This document shows, piece after piece, positions 23,775 to 35,312 of a stretch of 64,000 bases of DNA; the first letter of the stretch is position 1, and every line of letters begins with the position of its first letter. The stretch comes from Thamnidium elegans (Eukaryota > Mucoromycota > Mucoromycetes > Mucorales > Mucoraceae): NCBI GenBank assembly GCA_025201345.1, contig JAIXMG010000004.1, forward strand, positions 558,001-622,000. The letters run 5' to 3'. The translations under genes were made by a program, and so were the position numbers. The notes beneath the pieces were generated by a model. The model worked only from the letters and a program-made list of their open reading frames with translations. It searched no databases and was not told where the DNA came from.

Positions 23775-24550
23775 TTATTTATTCGATTCATACGATTTTT
23801 CCGATTCATACCATTCATACGACTTATCCGATTCATACGATTTATCCGATTCATACGATTCATCCAATTCATCTACTTCGTAAATAAAGCGAGTTTTCAT
23901 AAATTGGTATATAAGGCCGTCTTTATATTTTTCTGAATGTAAACCAAACTCGAAAAAGTTTTCTCCTTCTGTTGCTAAAGTTATAATCGTTTTCAATTTT
24001 TCTTTAGCTTTTTCATCTGTCAATACTCTAAACCCATACCGTTAAAAAACAAAGACTTTTTATTTTTTTTATATATAAATACTTACGATTTTGCAGGAAT
24101 TTTGAAAAACAAGTCTTCAGCACTTCTTTCAAATGCTTCCACTTTCAGTTCTTCGTTAGTATTGTCTTTAAGAATAAGTGATAGTTTATAAATTGGTGTT
24201 GTATTTGTGTTACATTTTTTACATGCCATACCACCAGCAGATCTAAAGCATTATGTTAAAGGTAATGTAAGATGCATAAAAGATATATTACTTACGAAAT
24301 AGAACAGTTGTAGCACCATCCTCTGATCCATTTTTCAATATCTTCAGGTTTATAGCTTACTATACGAGCTTGTGTTTGAAATTTACTAGGCTCCTGTGGC
24401 CACATAAAAATAAAATATGAGCGCAATGATACAAAATGAAAATAATCGCCTATATACCTTTTCCAGCTTGATATCTTTAACCGACGTAAACTCTCTAGGT
24501 AAATTACACATTTCTAAGAGATATAACAATATAAGTTAAATTTTACCTCC

Positions 24551-24582
<32 letters not shown>

Positions 24583-25663
24583 CAAATACCTGTGGAGAGA
24601 GGGTAATCGCAGTATGATATTCTTTTAAAAGGCTTTGGGACACTGTAATTCTTTTTTCGTTCAAGTAATTTCTGTAAGCGTGGATCGTCTTCTTCAATCT
24701 TTAATAACAAGACCTTATTCTCATTTTCGTTGTTTCGAATTGCAAATTCTAATGGATTACGGTCCTTTTTAACACAATTGCGAAGGCTGACATAGTCTCC
24801 TGGTTGTAAATCTTCACACTCGTTTGCCAACGAATCCCATACTGTACAGTTAATAATAAATTCCTTCTTTACAATATTTTCTTCCACGTAGTTTCGGATA
24901 GGAAGAGGGTTAAGTGTATAGTCCGTTAAGGATAGTGTTGCTCGACTATTTTCTATAGATATCTCTAGGACCTCACCGACATAATCAAAGAATTTAGATT
25001 CGTTGTCAATTATCTCACAGGTCTCCAGTACAGGTCTTCGTGTCGGTAATCTAATAGTTAAGTCGATAGTCGATGATTCTTTGTGTTCTTTTAAATATTG
25101 CTCAAATACATTAATTATTTCTTCATCAACCGAAGTAATTTCATAGTTCTTGTTGCATGTGAGAGTGGGAGGATTTATTGTGAATGTAGCATACTTGGTA
25201 AAGCGATTTATACTAATTTGTGGGTTTCCGTTAAATAATTTGAGACGAAAGTCCTGGATTATAATGATATCTGCTTCTTTGACAAAGTCCAGTTTTCCAA
25301 TATCCTGTTCAAACAGACAGACAGACATCGAGCCGCATGGGATAGAAGGATCGGATACGTAAAATGTCAGCATAGCATCTATTATCATAATGATCTCAAT
25401 ACAGACACAATTTATTTTTATTAACCCTTTTTTTCCATTATTTACCTTTGCGTGAGGGTGTGGGATGTTTTATTTCTTGCGTGGATACAATATTAGCATA
25501 AATGCAAGTCGCTTTACTGTGGTTTCCACCCCTATAATACGCCAGAGGGTTAACTTGTTTTCCCTATTATTTCTTTTTAGCTGAAAAGTCAAACTTTTTC
25601 TTTTAACTATTTTTTTTTTTATCCATGTACCTTTAATAAATCCAAATACTTTTGAGATGCCAT
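23775..25663 (-). CDS. POT1: POT1-like telomere single-strand DNA-binding protein
   Basis: Seven exons: 25663-25631, 25563-25446, 25378-24590, 24513-24458, 24393-24296, 24242-24087, 24027-23775; 500 aa. The N-terminal OB fold is recognisable by KDAMLTFYVSDPS and by ADIIIIQDFRLKLFNGNPQI, the pattern of POT1/Cdc13-type telomere binders. A second OB follows. A C-terminal module has WCYNC and ACKKC, a four-cysteine zinc site placed as in the third OB domain of vertebrate POT1. The protein ends in an unusual acidic repeat of Ser-Tyr-Glu-Ser units. POT1 protects the 3' overhang and controls telomerase. The start at 25663 is the only ATG that opens the conserved first exon. Divergent from THOC1 across 188 bp. 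Confidence 0.85.
23781..23872. repeat. Short tandem repeat encoding the POT1 C-terminal tail
   Basis: Imperfect units built on CGATTCATA and TTATC alternate on the plus strand. On the minus strand they encode repeated SYESDK-like peptides up to the stop codon. Confidence 0.8.
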
Positions 25664-25851
25664 GCTTCTTATTTTGCTTTTCCAAAAAAGAAAAAGGGTG
25701 GAAGAGTTGACACGATTTTTTTTTTTTGCACTTTTTTAAAAAAATAAAAAATGGAGTCACTATTTACTTTTTTGAATTTTTTTTTCTTTACAAGCTGTTT
25801 TCTCTCTAATAACCTTTCTCTTTATTAACGACTCATACAAAAAGAAAAAAG

Positions 25852-27211
25852 ATGTCATTATTTTTAAAGTTTCGCATTGATATGCAAGTAGCCATTACAC
25901 AATGTCTTGCTTCAGTAACAGAATACAGAATACAACATGGGCTTTCAGAAGCTCCTTCTAAAGTGATTGAATCCTTAGCGACTCAACACATTGCACCTTT
26001 GGCTGGACAAGCTAATATATTAAACGTGCCCATTCTTAAAGGTAAACCAGACTGGCGTAGAAACGCAACAGAAGTTGTATTTCGTAGAATATTCCTTGAT
26101 CTTACAGTAAGTCTCTCTTTTTTTTTTTTAAAAAAAAAAACGCCTTTTTATGAACCATAATATTTATACATTTATTTATTACTGTAGAATCGTGGTGATG
26201 ACGATGAAATATATAAACAAATTGAAGATTGTCTCGACATCGTCTTATATTGTTCTGCTACGGGTAAATTGTCCATTAAAGTTCAGCCTTTTTTTCTTTA
26301 TCAAATATAATATATATATATATGCTCAGTATACTCAATTCGAAAAAAAACTATATACTTTTTGTTTCTTGTTCCCATCAACAGACGTCGATTTGTTGGA
26401 CAACGTTACTCACTTGAGTTTTGTTGAAGAACTGCTAGATGTTAATACTACATTCGCCTGTGAAAAATTGTTTGATTACGTCGAAAAGCATAAAGCTAAA
26501 ATTACAGTGGTAAGTTTATATATTCATATATACAAATAAAGATATATACTAATGGTTAAATAGGACTTGGTTCCTGGTAAAGGAAAAGGATTAGTACTCT
26601 TAAGAATGTGTAACATCTTGTTACGTAGATTATCAAAGGAAACAAACACTGTATTTTGTGGACGTATTCTTATGTTTCTTGCAAATACGTTTCCTCTTTG
26701 TGAAAGATCCGGTGTTAACTTGAGAGGTGATTTTAATACTGATATGATTGGCTTTGATACAGACGAAGAGGTCGACGCAGATCCTAACTTAACAGGTAAA
26801 AAAAAAACAAAAAAAAAACAAAAAACTATTTATTATATTATGATGATGATTATTATTAACACATTATAAAATCAAAAGCCGAACAAAAAGCATTCTACAA
26901 AATATTCTGGTCTACGCGTGTATATTTTTCTAATCCACCATCTATATTTGAAGGGGATAATTTCGAGAAATTACAAAAGGGTACCAATCGTATTACTCAA
27001 AAATTCCAAGTAATTGCAGAAAAGGAGGCAGAAGTATCAGGTGCACGCAAAAGTACGATTGGAACAAAGAGAGTTAGATCTGATTCTAGCATGACTACCG
27101 ATGAACATGATCCTATTGAAGCAGAACGTTTATTAAGTGAAATCAATAGAGATTTCCAATTTCCCCGATTATTGAGTAGTCGCGAATTATTAGATTTGGA
27201 GGTGAGTATTT

Positions 27212-27245
<34 letters not shown>

Positions 27246-28291
27246 GTATATGAAACTAAAGTGTTATGTATAGATGGAAGACTGTAGATTCAGAAGAATT
27301 ATTATTGTACAATACTTGATCTTATTTCAATATTTAAATGGGTTCTCTCAATCGGAAAAAGACAAGACAGCAGAATTATTAAGTGCTCGTGGTGCAACCA
27401 AACAATCTTTAGTTCAACCCAATTATATTTTAAAGGATGAACAAGTAAAATGGATTGAAGATACGAGACAAATGTTATTAAAGTTATTGAGATCTATTAA
27501 ACCTCATGGTAACTTGTATACAGACATTATCTTGACTATTTTAACAAATGAGCGTCACTGGGTAATAATATATAATAATAATAATATATTCATACATATT
27601 AAAATTTTTTTTTTTTTTAAAATAGATTATTTGGAAAGCATCTGGATGCCCTACGTTTGAAAAAACACCCATTAGCATTGAAGAATTGCAAAAGAATTGG
27701 AAAAATAAAAAGCCTAGATTATCTGCTCCACCAATGAAATACAGGTACACACATGGTAATTTTGAAGTCTCAAGATTATACAGTAAACATACACAGCCAT
27801 TATCTGATTTTATGTTGTAAGTAATATATATATATATACAAATGAAAATTTATTTTAATGTTATTTATATTAATAGAAATCGACCAAAAATTCCTACACC
27901 TACTGAAGTGATTGGTAAAGCAATGAATGAATTAGATGATTCGCTCGACCCCTCTAAAGAAAGATTTGATTATGCCAATGGTGCGTTATTACAAGCTTCG
28001 AGACTCATGTATCGTGATCATGCTTCATTAATTTATAAGGTTTACGGTGCCAAAAAAGAGATTTATAAGGAAATGCGTTCTCGATTAAATGAACCCTCCT
28101 CCCCCATGTCCGTCGATGAACCACCTAAATCCGCTGCTGAACAAGTTCTTGAATTTACTATTGGTGATACCATTTCCGAAGATCATGTTCAAGCTGAAAT
28201 TCAAGTCTTGACAAAAGCTAAAAATATTATTATTGAAGCTACGAGTATTAAGATTGACGATGATGATACTCATACTAACAGTACAATGTAA
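25852..28291 (+). CDS. THOC1: THO complex subunit 1 (THOC1/HPR1)
   Basis: Eight exons: 25852-26106, 26188-26263, 26385-26509, 26564-26795, 26879-27201, 27274-27561, 27626-27816, 27877-28291; 634 aa. The most diagnostic segment is [20 protein letters not shown] followed by [20 protein letters not shown], the conserved core of the THOC1 helical domain. The downstream [15 protein letters not shown] and LFQYLNGF stretches also fit. THO couples transcription elongation with mRNA export and suppresses R-loops. The usual C-terminal death domain of animal THOC1 is not evident; the tail is acidic. Divergent from POT1. Confidence 0.92.
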
Positions 28292-28318
28292 TAATAATAA
28301 ATACTGTAAATTTAATAT

Positions 28319-28353
<35 letters not shown>

Positions 28354-28421
28354 GTGAGAATGGTAAGGGGGTTATATTGCTTGTGTGCTAAGAAAAAGGA
28401 TAGGGGCGGAAAGTTAAAGTG

Positions 28422-28429
28422 TATATAAA
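28422..28429 (+). promoter_or_regulatory. TATA box of the thaumatin-like gene
   Basis: TATATAAA lies 47 bp upstream of the ATG at 28476. An AGGGG element (stress-response-element-like) sits at 28402-28406. Translation must start downstream of the TATA box, which rules out the earlier in-frame ATG. Confidence 0.5.
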
Positions 28430-28475
28430 TAAGCATGTTTTCCTTCGTTTAATATTTTTATTTATTTATACAAGC

Positions 28476-29177
28476 ATGAAATCTCTCTTTTTAATACCTA
28501 TTTTATTACCAATGGTAGTATTAACTGCACCCACAGATAAAAAACAAATGATTATTTCAAATGAATGTGGAAAAACGCTTCAAGTTGGTTATCAAACGAA
28601 TGACGATCCAAGAGGTCTCACATTTGAATTAAATGACAATGGATCATACACGTTACCTGTCAGTTTAAATTGGGCAGGTAGAATCTGGGCAAGAGAATCT
28701 TGTGATGTATTAGCTTGTGATATCGCCAGTGCTGAGAATCCTGCTTCGTTGGCTGAATTCAAACTAAACAATAACAACGATGACATTGATTACTATGATG
28801 TTTCCTTTGTTGACGGATTTAATTTACCTGTACGTATTGAACCCGTCATTATTTATGGATTAGATCAAATTGTACAACTAGATACCAAGCACTGTAGAAG
28901 ATCTGAATGTACTAGTCTACCTACCTGTCATGTTGACTTGCAAGAAGTAGATGATTTAGGTAACTTTGTTGCTTGTAATAGTGCTTGTTCAAGATATGGT
29001 GATGATGAGTATTGTTGCACCGGTGAATTTAACTCGGCTGAAAAGTGTACCTCAAACCATTATGCAAAGACTATTAAGGATATATGCCCTGATTCTTATA
29101 GTTACGCATTTGATGATGCTACTAGCGTCTACGGATGTAAAGCAAACTCGTATAAAATTGTATTCTGTCCTCAATAA
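28476..29177 (+). CDS. Secreted thaumatin-like protein
   Basis: Single exon, 233 aa from the ATG at 28476. A typical signal peptide (MKSLFLIPILLPMVVLTAP) is followed by a cysteine-rich thaumatin fold. Family hallmarks include YYDVSFVDGFNLPV, the acidic-cleft region, and the C-terminal CPDSYSYAFDD and YKIVFCP. About 14 cysteines remain after the signal peptide, though CCTG and neighbouring cysteines are spaced differently from plant PR-5 proteins. Fungal members act on beta-glucans or have unknown wall roles. An in-frame upstream ATG at 28434 is too close to the TATA box to be the usual start. Confidence 0.92.
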   Translation: MKSLFLIPILLPMVVLTAPTDKKQMIISNECGKTLQVGYQTNDDPRGLTFELNDNGSYTLPVSLNWAGRIWARESCDVLACDIASAENPASLAEFKLNNNNDDIDYYDVSFVDGFNLPVRIEPVIIYGLDQIVQLDTKHCRRSECTSLPTCHVDLQEVDDLGNFVACNSACSRYGDDEYCCTGEFNSAEKCTSNHYAKTIKDICPDSYSYAFDDATSVYGCKANSYKIVFCPQ

Positions 29178-29596
29178 AAACAAAACCCCGCATATTTCAT
29201 ACTCCCTTTTTTTTTTTTCTCCCATTTGTGACTCTAATTTATATATTACTGTGACCTTTTTTTACAAGAAATTTTCCACCTTCAAAAAACTATAAAAAGG
29301 GCACAAAAATTAGTAAAATATTTCTGTTTCTTTGTACTTCTTTCTCGTTTTCATATCGGATAAATCTTTCGCCTTTTACTAAAGATTTCCGTGGATGCGG
29401 GAAACTAAGGAAGATTACCCAAATTTTTTGTCAACCCATTTTTCTCAGAAAAAAATTCGTTTTTTTCTGGGAGAACAATTTCTTTAAAAAATAATCAAAA
29501 TGAAAAAAAATAAAGTGATCTTTTTTTTTTTAAAATATTATCTTTGAGAAAAAAAAGTAGTGCATATAGTGTGAGAGATAATTAAAATTTTATTTA
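29178..29596. other. Intergenic, convergent 3' ends
   Basis: Pyrimidine- and A-rich spacer between the thaumatin-like gene and the kinase gene. No gene seen. Confidence 0.6.
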
Positions 29597-31212
29597 CTAA
29601 GTAATAGTCGTCTTTGCTTTTGATACATCAATATTATCGTTATTATTATTCACTGTTAGTTCTGATAAAGATCTTCTACGATCATCATCTTTCACTAATG
29701 ATTGAGATCGAATACGGTTTATTGCTTTTACAGCACTAATAGCACTCTTAAATGTACGACGCGCGTTAAAGTTTTCTCGTACTGTATCTAACAGATCGAT
29801 ATCCTTGGCTTGTTTACCACACATCCATACATGGGTTAAAGCTTCTGTAGCAGTAGGTCTATCTGCTGGATTTTTGGATAAACATTTTCTAATAAACGCA
29901 CGAGCTATATATATTTCTGTTAGTATATCCGTATATATATACTTTAAATAAAAAATAAAAAAAATACCATCTGGCGAAATGTTTCTCCAATATCTTTCAT
30001 GAAATTCATATCGAACGTTAATAATTTCATCCATTAGTTCAACTGTGTCTTCAGCCTGGAAAGGTTGATAACCACAAAGCACTGTGTACGTAATAACACT
30101 AGAAGAAAATTAACTTTTTTTTTTCTCTTCTTCTTCTTCGTTGTATCAACCAATATTTACCCAATAGCCCAGATATCAACTGGGAAACTATACGGTTTTC
30201 TTAAGAGTACTTCAGGAGCTGAAATAAAATATTTCAGTTAAATATTTACTTTGTCAGATATATCTTTTTTTATTATAACTGTATTACCAACATAACCGGG
30301 CGATCCACACACGGTACTTAATGATACATTTTCTTCGTTTATAATCTTGGCAATACTTTTATATATATCAATGTTAGTTTTTTTTTATGTATAAATTTGT
30401 TTGTTTTTAATTACCCAAAATCACATATGACGACTTCGGCTGTAGCGTCAGGAGTTTTAAACAATAGATTCTCTGGCTTCAGATCTAATAATAATAAAAA
30501 AGTCAGATACAAAAAAACGTTATCAAGAGTATTTTTTTTTTTTTTTTTTTTTTTTTTACCTCTGTGAACAATATTATGTTTATGAAGATATTCTAACCCG
30601 CAAAGAACTGATCGCATCACTTTAACTGCATCTTTCTCTGTAAATTTTCCTCTTTCAAATAAGCGTTCAAATAATTCACCTCCAGTTGCTCTAAATCAAG
30701 TAATCGTATGTGTTACTTTTTTGTTAGTTTAAAATAAATAAATGCAAAAAAACTTACAATTCAAATACAAGATAAAATTTTTCACTAATATACACTGTTA
30801 GAAAGAAAAAAAAAAGAGAGAGAGAAAATATGCAATATATGTATTTTAATTTTTTACCGAGATTCAAACCAGTCATAAAAACCAATGACATTAGGATGAG
30901 AAAGACCTTCCAATACCTTCATTTCAGAATATACTAGTTCGAAATGATCTTTGACTTTTGACTTTGGAATGATCTTTATCGCTACTTGTTTTTCGTCTGC
31001 TATACGAGTTGCTTTTTTAACATATCCATAAGATCCACTACCTAAATTGTTTTATTTATTTATTAAGGATAATAGGCAGAAAAAAAAAGGCCAAGACAAA
31101 ATATTAATATACCTAATTCATCGCCAAAATGATAGTTTTTTTTTCGTTCATATGAGTCTGGTTTTGGTACGCCTCGATGTACCAACATATCTAATGAATC
31201 TCTAAATCCCAT
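29597..31212 (-). CDS. CMK1: Calcium/calmodulin-dependent protein kinase, CaMK1 type
   Basis: Nine exons: 31212-31113, 31041-30858, 30784-30758, 30690-30560, 30484-30415, 30355-30288, 30218-30161, 30098-29968, 29904-29597; 358 aa. Kinase motifs in order: Gly loop GSGSYGYV, VAIK lysine, catalytic HRDLKPEN, DFG, activation-loop CGSPGYVAPE and DIWAIG. After the kinase core, RRTFKSAISAVKAINRIRS is a basic amphipathic helix typical of the autoinhibitory/calmodulin-binding segment. Exon 3 is only 27 nt (REKFYLVFE region); skipping it keeps frame but deletes a core strand. The model uses the AG at 30785-30786, because the alternative acceptor 10 nt upstream gives a stop. Confidence 0.93.
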
Positions 31213-31985
31213 TAATTTTTTCTTTTTATTAAGCTAGAAAGAAAAAGAGATACTGCAAAAGGAGACCATTCTTTTCTTTTTTATCTTATTTTTGTATTTA
31301 GAACCGCGCTATAATATCCGTTTTCGAAATGGATCCCGTTTCAATCCTAGCAGTCCTTGTTCTAGACGAAAAAAAAAAAGGAGCCAAGTATAACAAGTAC
31401 TTTTATTTACAAGAAAAAGACGTGTAGAACAGTGAACTCTCATTGAATGTGGTATTTAAGAACCTGTCATATTATACTTGTTCCCGCAACGATAACCCAA
31501 TGCCATGGATCGGGAAAAATAAAAATAAAACTAACAAAACGAAAATGCATCATTGTATCTTCCACTTGTTCAATAACGTCAGATGTGGTAAATAGAATAG
31601 TTTGATGACGATAGAAATATATAAACTCACTTTAAAACGAGATGATCTAGATTCTAATTCGTTATTTAAATCACTAAATAAAGTATATTTTCTATCGCTT
31701 CGAATGTCGTATTATATTTTATTCAAGATTCAGGTGCAGAACAACAACTATTGTTAGCTATCATTTCGATTTTTTCCTTATCTAAAATCTTTAATCAGAT
31801 TCCTTCAGACGTTTGTTAGCAGACTAACAGCTAAAAAAAATTTCTTGACTCAATTGCATAACTCTTTTTCTATCCGGGCTTTAAAACATGAAAGGTCACG
31901 AAAAACGCGAATGTCTGTTCATCCCTCATCAATCAAAACGCGCCGCTTTTAGCATTTTTTCTTTAAAAAATTCCTTTAACATAAT
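31213..31985. other. Intergenic, divergent promoter region (kinase / RFC2)
   Basis: AT-rich with two ACGCG elements close to RFC2 (listed separately). No gene seen. Confidence 0.6.
31905..31946 (+). promoter_or_regulatory. Pair of ACGCG (MCB/E2F-like) elements upstream of RFC2
   Basis: AAAAACGCGA (31901-31910) and AAAACGCGCCGC (31935-31946) lie 40-80 bp before the ATG of a DNA-replication gene. ACGCG is the core of the G1/S element bound by MBF in fungi, and the second copy also resembles an E2F site. CG-rich words are rare in this spacer, which supports function; binding itself is inferred. Confidence 0.5.
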
Positions 31986-32269
31986 ATGAGTTTCTTTGCA
32001 CCTAGATCGGCAGCTACGCCTAAACCAGCCAACAACACAGAGAAACAAGCTTTGGCTACCAAGAGAAAACCATGGGTTGAGAAATAGTATGGATCAATTC
32101 AAAAAAAAAAAAGAGTTTCTAATGTTTTTTTTTATCAAAATATAGTCGACCAAAGACCATGGACGATATTTCTTCTCAAGAACAAGCAGTTCTTGTTTTA
32201 AAGAAAGCTTTACAATCAGATAATGTAATTCTTTAAGCAAAAAAAAAAAAAAGAAACTTGTAACTGACA

Positions 32270-32304
<35 letters not shown>

Positions 32305-33249
32305 AGTTACCTCATTTACTCTTTTATGGTCCTCCTGGTACTGGTAAAACTTCTTCTATTTTAGCATTAGCCAACGAACTTTATGGACCCGAATTAATCA
32401 AATCTCGTGTACTGGAATTAAACGCTTCTGATGAAAGAGGTATTCAAATCGTACGTGAAAAAGTAAAAAACTTTTCTCGAACTACTGTCACCAACAGAGT
32501 CGAAGGATATCCTTGTCCTCCTTACAAAATCGTTATTTTGGACGAAGCTGATTCCATGACAAAGGATGCCCAATCCGCTTTACGTCGTACTATGGAGACC
32601 TATTCAAAGACTACACGTTTCTGTATTGTTTGTAATTATGTTAGCCGGTAAAGTAAATATATATATATATATAAGTGAATAAGTGTTTAACTAATAATAT
32701 TTTTTTTATAATAGTATCATTGAACCCATTACTTCTCGTTGTGCTAAATTCAGATTCAAATCATTACCAGTACAAGACTTGGAAGATCGTCTTCAGATGA
32801 TTTGTGATCAAGAGGGAGTTAATTTGGGACCTAATGCACTCAAGACATTAATTGAGTGTTCAGGTGGTGATCTTAGAAAGGCTATTACATTTTTACAGAG
32901 TGGATTTAGTTTACAAGGAAGTGAGGCTATTACACCTAGAATAATTGAAGAAATGGCAGGTGTTATTCCTAAAGATAAAATGGAGGCTATAGCTGAATGC
33001 TGGTCCATCAATAGTATTCAACATACTGAAAAGGAAGTACAAAATTTGATGAATGAAGGATATTCAGGTGAAAATATTTTATTACAAATTCATCAAGAAG
33101 TGATGAACAACGATGATTTAAGTACATTGCAAAAGACAAATATTTATGAGTACATGTCTGTGGCTGATATTGCTCTTGTACAAGGTGCAGATGAACAGTT
33201 GCAAATATTAAATGTAATGACACATATATCTCAAATAGCTTCAAATTAA
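31986..33249 (+). CDS. RFC2: Replication factor C subunit 2 (RFC4 of human naming)
   Basis: Four exons: 31986-32086, 32146-32224, 32307-32647, 32715-33249; 351 aa. An AAA+ clamp-loader subunit: Walker A GPPGTGKT, Walker [10 protein letters not shown], the arginine finger in the SRC motif ([10 protein letters not shown]), and the RFC boxes [11 protein letters not shown] and [11 protein letters not shown]. It belongs to the pentamer that loads PCNA on primer ends. The [11 protein letters not shown] and VKNFSRTTV segments match yeast Rfc2/human RFC4 better than other subunits. Stop codons of this gene and ZNF511 are only 10 bp apart, so the transcripts must overlap. Confidence 0.95.
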
Positions 33250-33259
33250 ATTTTTTATT

Positions 33260-34245
33260 TTATTCTTCCATCATTTGTTCCTGTTGTTGTTCTTTTTGCT
33301 TCTTATTTTTAGGTCCCCTCTTTCTAGGGCGACTATAGACCTTTTTTTCTTTCATTTCTACATCATCTTGTTTAGTTGTAGGCTTAAGTTTTTCATGATG
33401 TCTATGTTGTGGTACAGAAGATTTGACGTGTCCAAATGAAATACTCTTTGGGATCTTTAATCTTGACATATTTGTCACTAATTCATCCATATCTACATCG
33501 CCCTTTCCGTTATCCTTTACCGCACTCTCTTCATTTTTACTCATATCTACGTCTCCCTTTTCCATATTATGACGCTGTATTCTTGCCTTATTCTTTTGAT
33601 CTCTTATTTTCCTTTCTTCAAATGATAATGTACCTGTATACACCAGATCAAATGGAAAATGTCTAGGATAGTTATGTTTATCTACTAAATGCAATCTACG
33701 TTTACGAGGATCTGAAAATACTTTCTTACAGTCTTCTACATAACACTTGTGCTAATAAAAAAACGTCATATCAATATATATATACATATGCTATCCTTGC
33801 TATCCTCAAAAAAAGAAACTTACAATCTTATCTCCTCGCTCCTTTTTTATTTGTAGTAAGGTATTATGAAACTCGTCAATATGTAATTGTAACCATTCAA
33901 ATCCTGGAAATATCTTTAGACATTCTAAGCACACATTACGATGAACTGCTTCGTAATGAGATTCGTATGCTGTAATGGAAGGGTATGTAACTCGGCATTC
34001 GTCGCAGTAAATAGTATGAGATCGTTCTCTATAAATATTTTAACACGTAAAACAAAACAAAAAGAGAGAGAGAAATATATCACTTACTGTGATAACTGAG
34101 ATACTTCTTGTTGAATCATTTGAATCTCTAACTCTGATTGAGCTTGTTTCTGTAACCAAATAGCCCGTAGAGCTATATTCCCTTCTTCGAAAAAAGGATC
34201 GTTGGGCGCATAAATTCGTTTTTGGGGAATGTATATAGTTGACAT
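33260..34245 (-). CDS. ZNF511: C2H2 zinc-finger protein, ZNF511 orthologue
   Basis: Three exons: 34245-34088, 34028-33824, 33751-33260; 284 aa. Three C2H2 fingers in sequence: YCDECRVTY..H..H, NVCLECLKIF..H..FH and HKCYVEDCKKVF..H..KH. The RHFPFDL segment directly after the third finger is also typical of ZNF511. The C-terminal half is Lys/Arg/Asp-rich with repeated GDVDM units and ends in a basic nuclear-localisation-like stretch. The family is nuclear and poorly characterised. Gene order here: tail to tail with RFC2, head to head with MND1 across about 110 bp. Confidence 0.85.
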
Positions 34246-34354
34246 TATATAAAATAAAAAAAAGAAAAATAAAAAAATAAAATAAAAAGTACGACTTTCT
34301 TTCTTTCTTTTTTATCTATTTCTCTCTCTTTTACTTATTAAAAAAAAAATCATA

Positions 34355-35312
34355 ATGGTAAGCTGAACATTGTTGTCAATAAAAAAAAAGCCAATACATT
34401 AAATTATTTTTACTCTGTAGTCTCGTAAAGGTGTTTCTGCTGACGAGAAACGTAAACGAATTGAAAGTATATTTCATGAAACTGTAAGAAACATTTATCC
34501 TTTTTTTTTTTTTTTTTTTTACGCAGCCTTGCTTTATTAAACATTTAGGATGTTTTTTTTTCTTATAGGGTGAATTTTATCAATTAAAAGATATTGAAAA
34601 GCTGGGACCAAAGCGAGGAGTGGGTAGGTATTAATAGCATATAGCTTGTCTTGTAAGAAAAAAAAAATCAATAACTAATATGCTGTCAAAAGTATCACAA
34701 TCTGTTAAGGAAGTGTTAATGGGTTTAGTTGATGACGGACTAGTAACAATGGATAAGATTGGTACATCCAATTATTTCTGGTCTTATCCTTCTGCTGCCG
34801 TTCAAACAGTAAGTAAATTACATATACGCCTACAATATATATGAGTATTAATAGTATAATAGAAAAAAAACAAGTTGCATGATTTACAAGAAAAATTAAC
34901 GAAAGAAACAGAAAGGAAATTAAAACTAGAAAATCAGATTGAAGAGGAAACACAAGGAAGAGAACCTTCAGAGGAACGAGATTTGATTTTATCACAGTTG
35001 AAAGAACAAGAAGACATATCAAAGGAACTGAATAAAGAATTGGATAAGTATAAGGAAAATGACCCAGTACTTTTCGAAACGAAAGGTGAATTTATTTTTT
35101 CTATCAAACTATACCCTATTTTGAATACTAATACATACATATTTTTTGTTTCTGTTTATGTAGAAAAAGCAGCACAAATTGCAAGAGAAGCTGCTAATCG
35201 ATGGACTGAGAATATTTGGGAAATGCAATCGTATTGTGTTAATAACTTTGGTATAGAGCGCAGTGCGTTTGATCAACAGTTTGGTATTAAGGATGACTTT
35301 GATACTGTTTAA
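34355..35312 (+). CDS. MND1: Meiotic nuclear division protein 1
   Basis: Six exons: 34355-34357, 34421-34483, 34569-34623, 34693-34808, 34875-35085, 35164-35312; 198 aa. The first exon is nothing but the ATG; the next begins [11 protein letters not shown], the conserved MND1 start. A winged-helix domain follows ([38 protein letters not shown]), then coiled coil, then [14 protein letters not shown] and the closing [11 protein letters not shown]1 pairs with HOP2 and stimulates DMC1/RAD51 strand exchange, so its presence implies meiotic machinery. All phases agree with this splicing. Confidence 0.95.
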
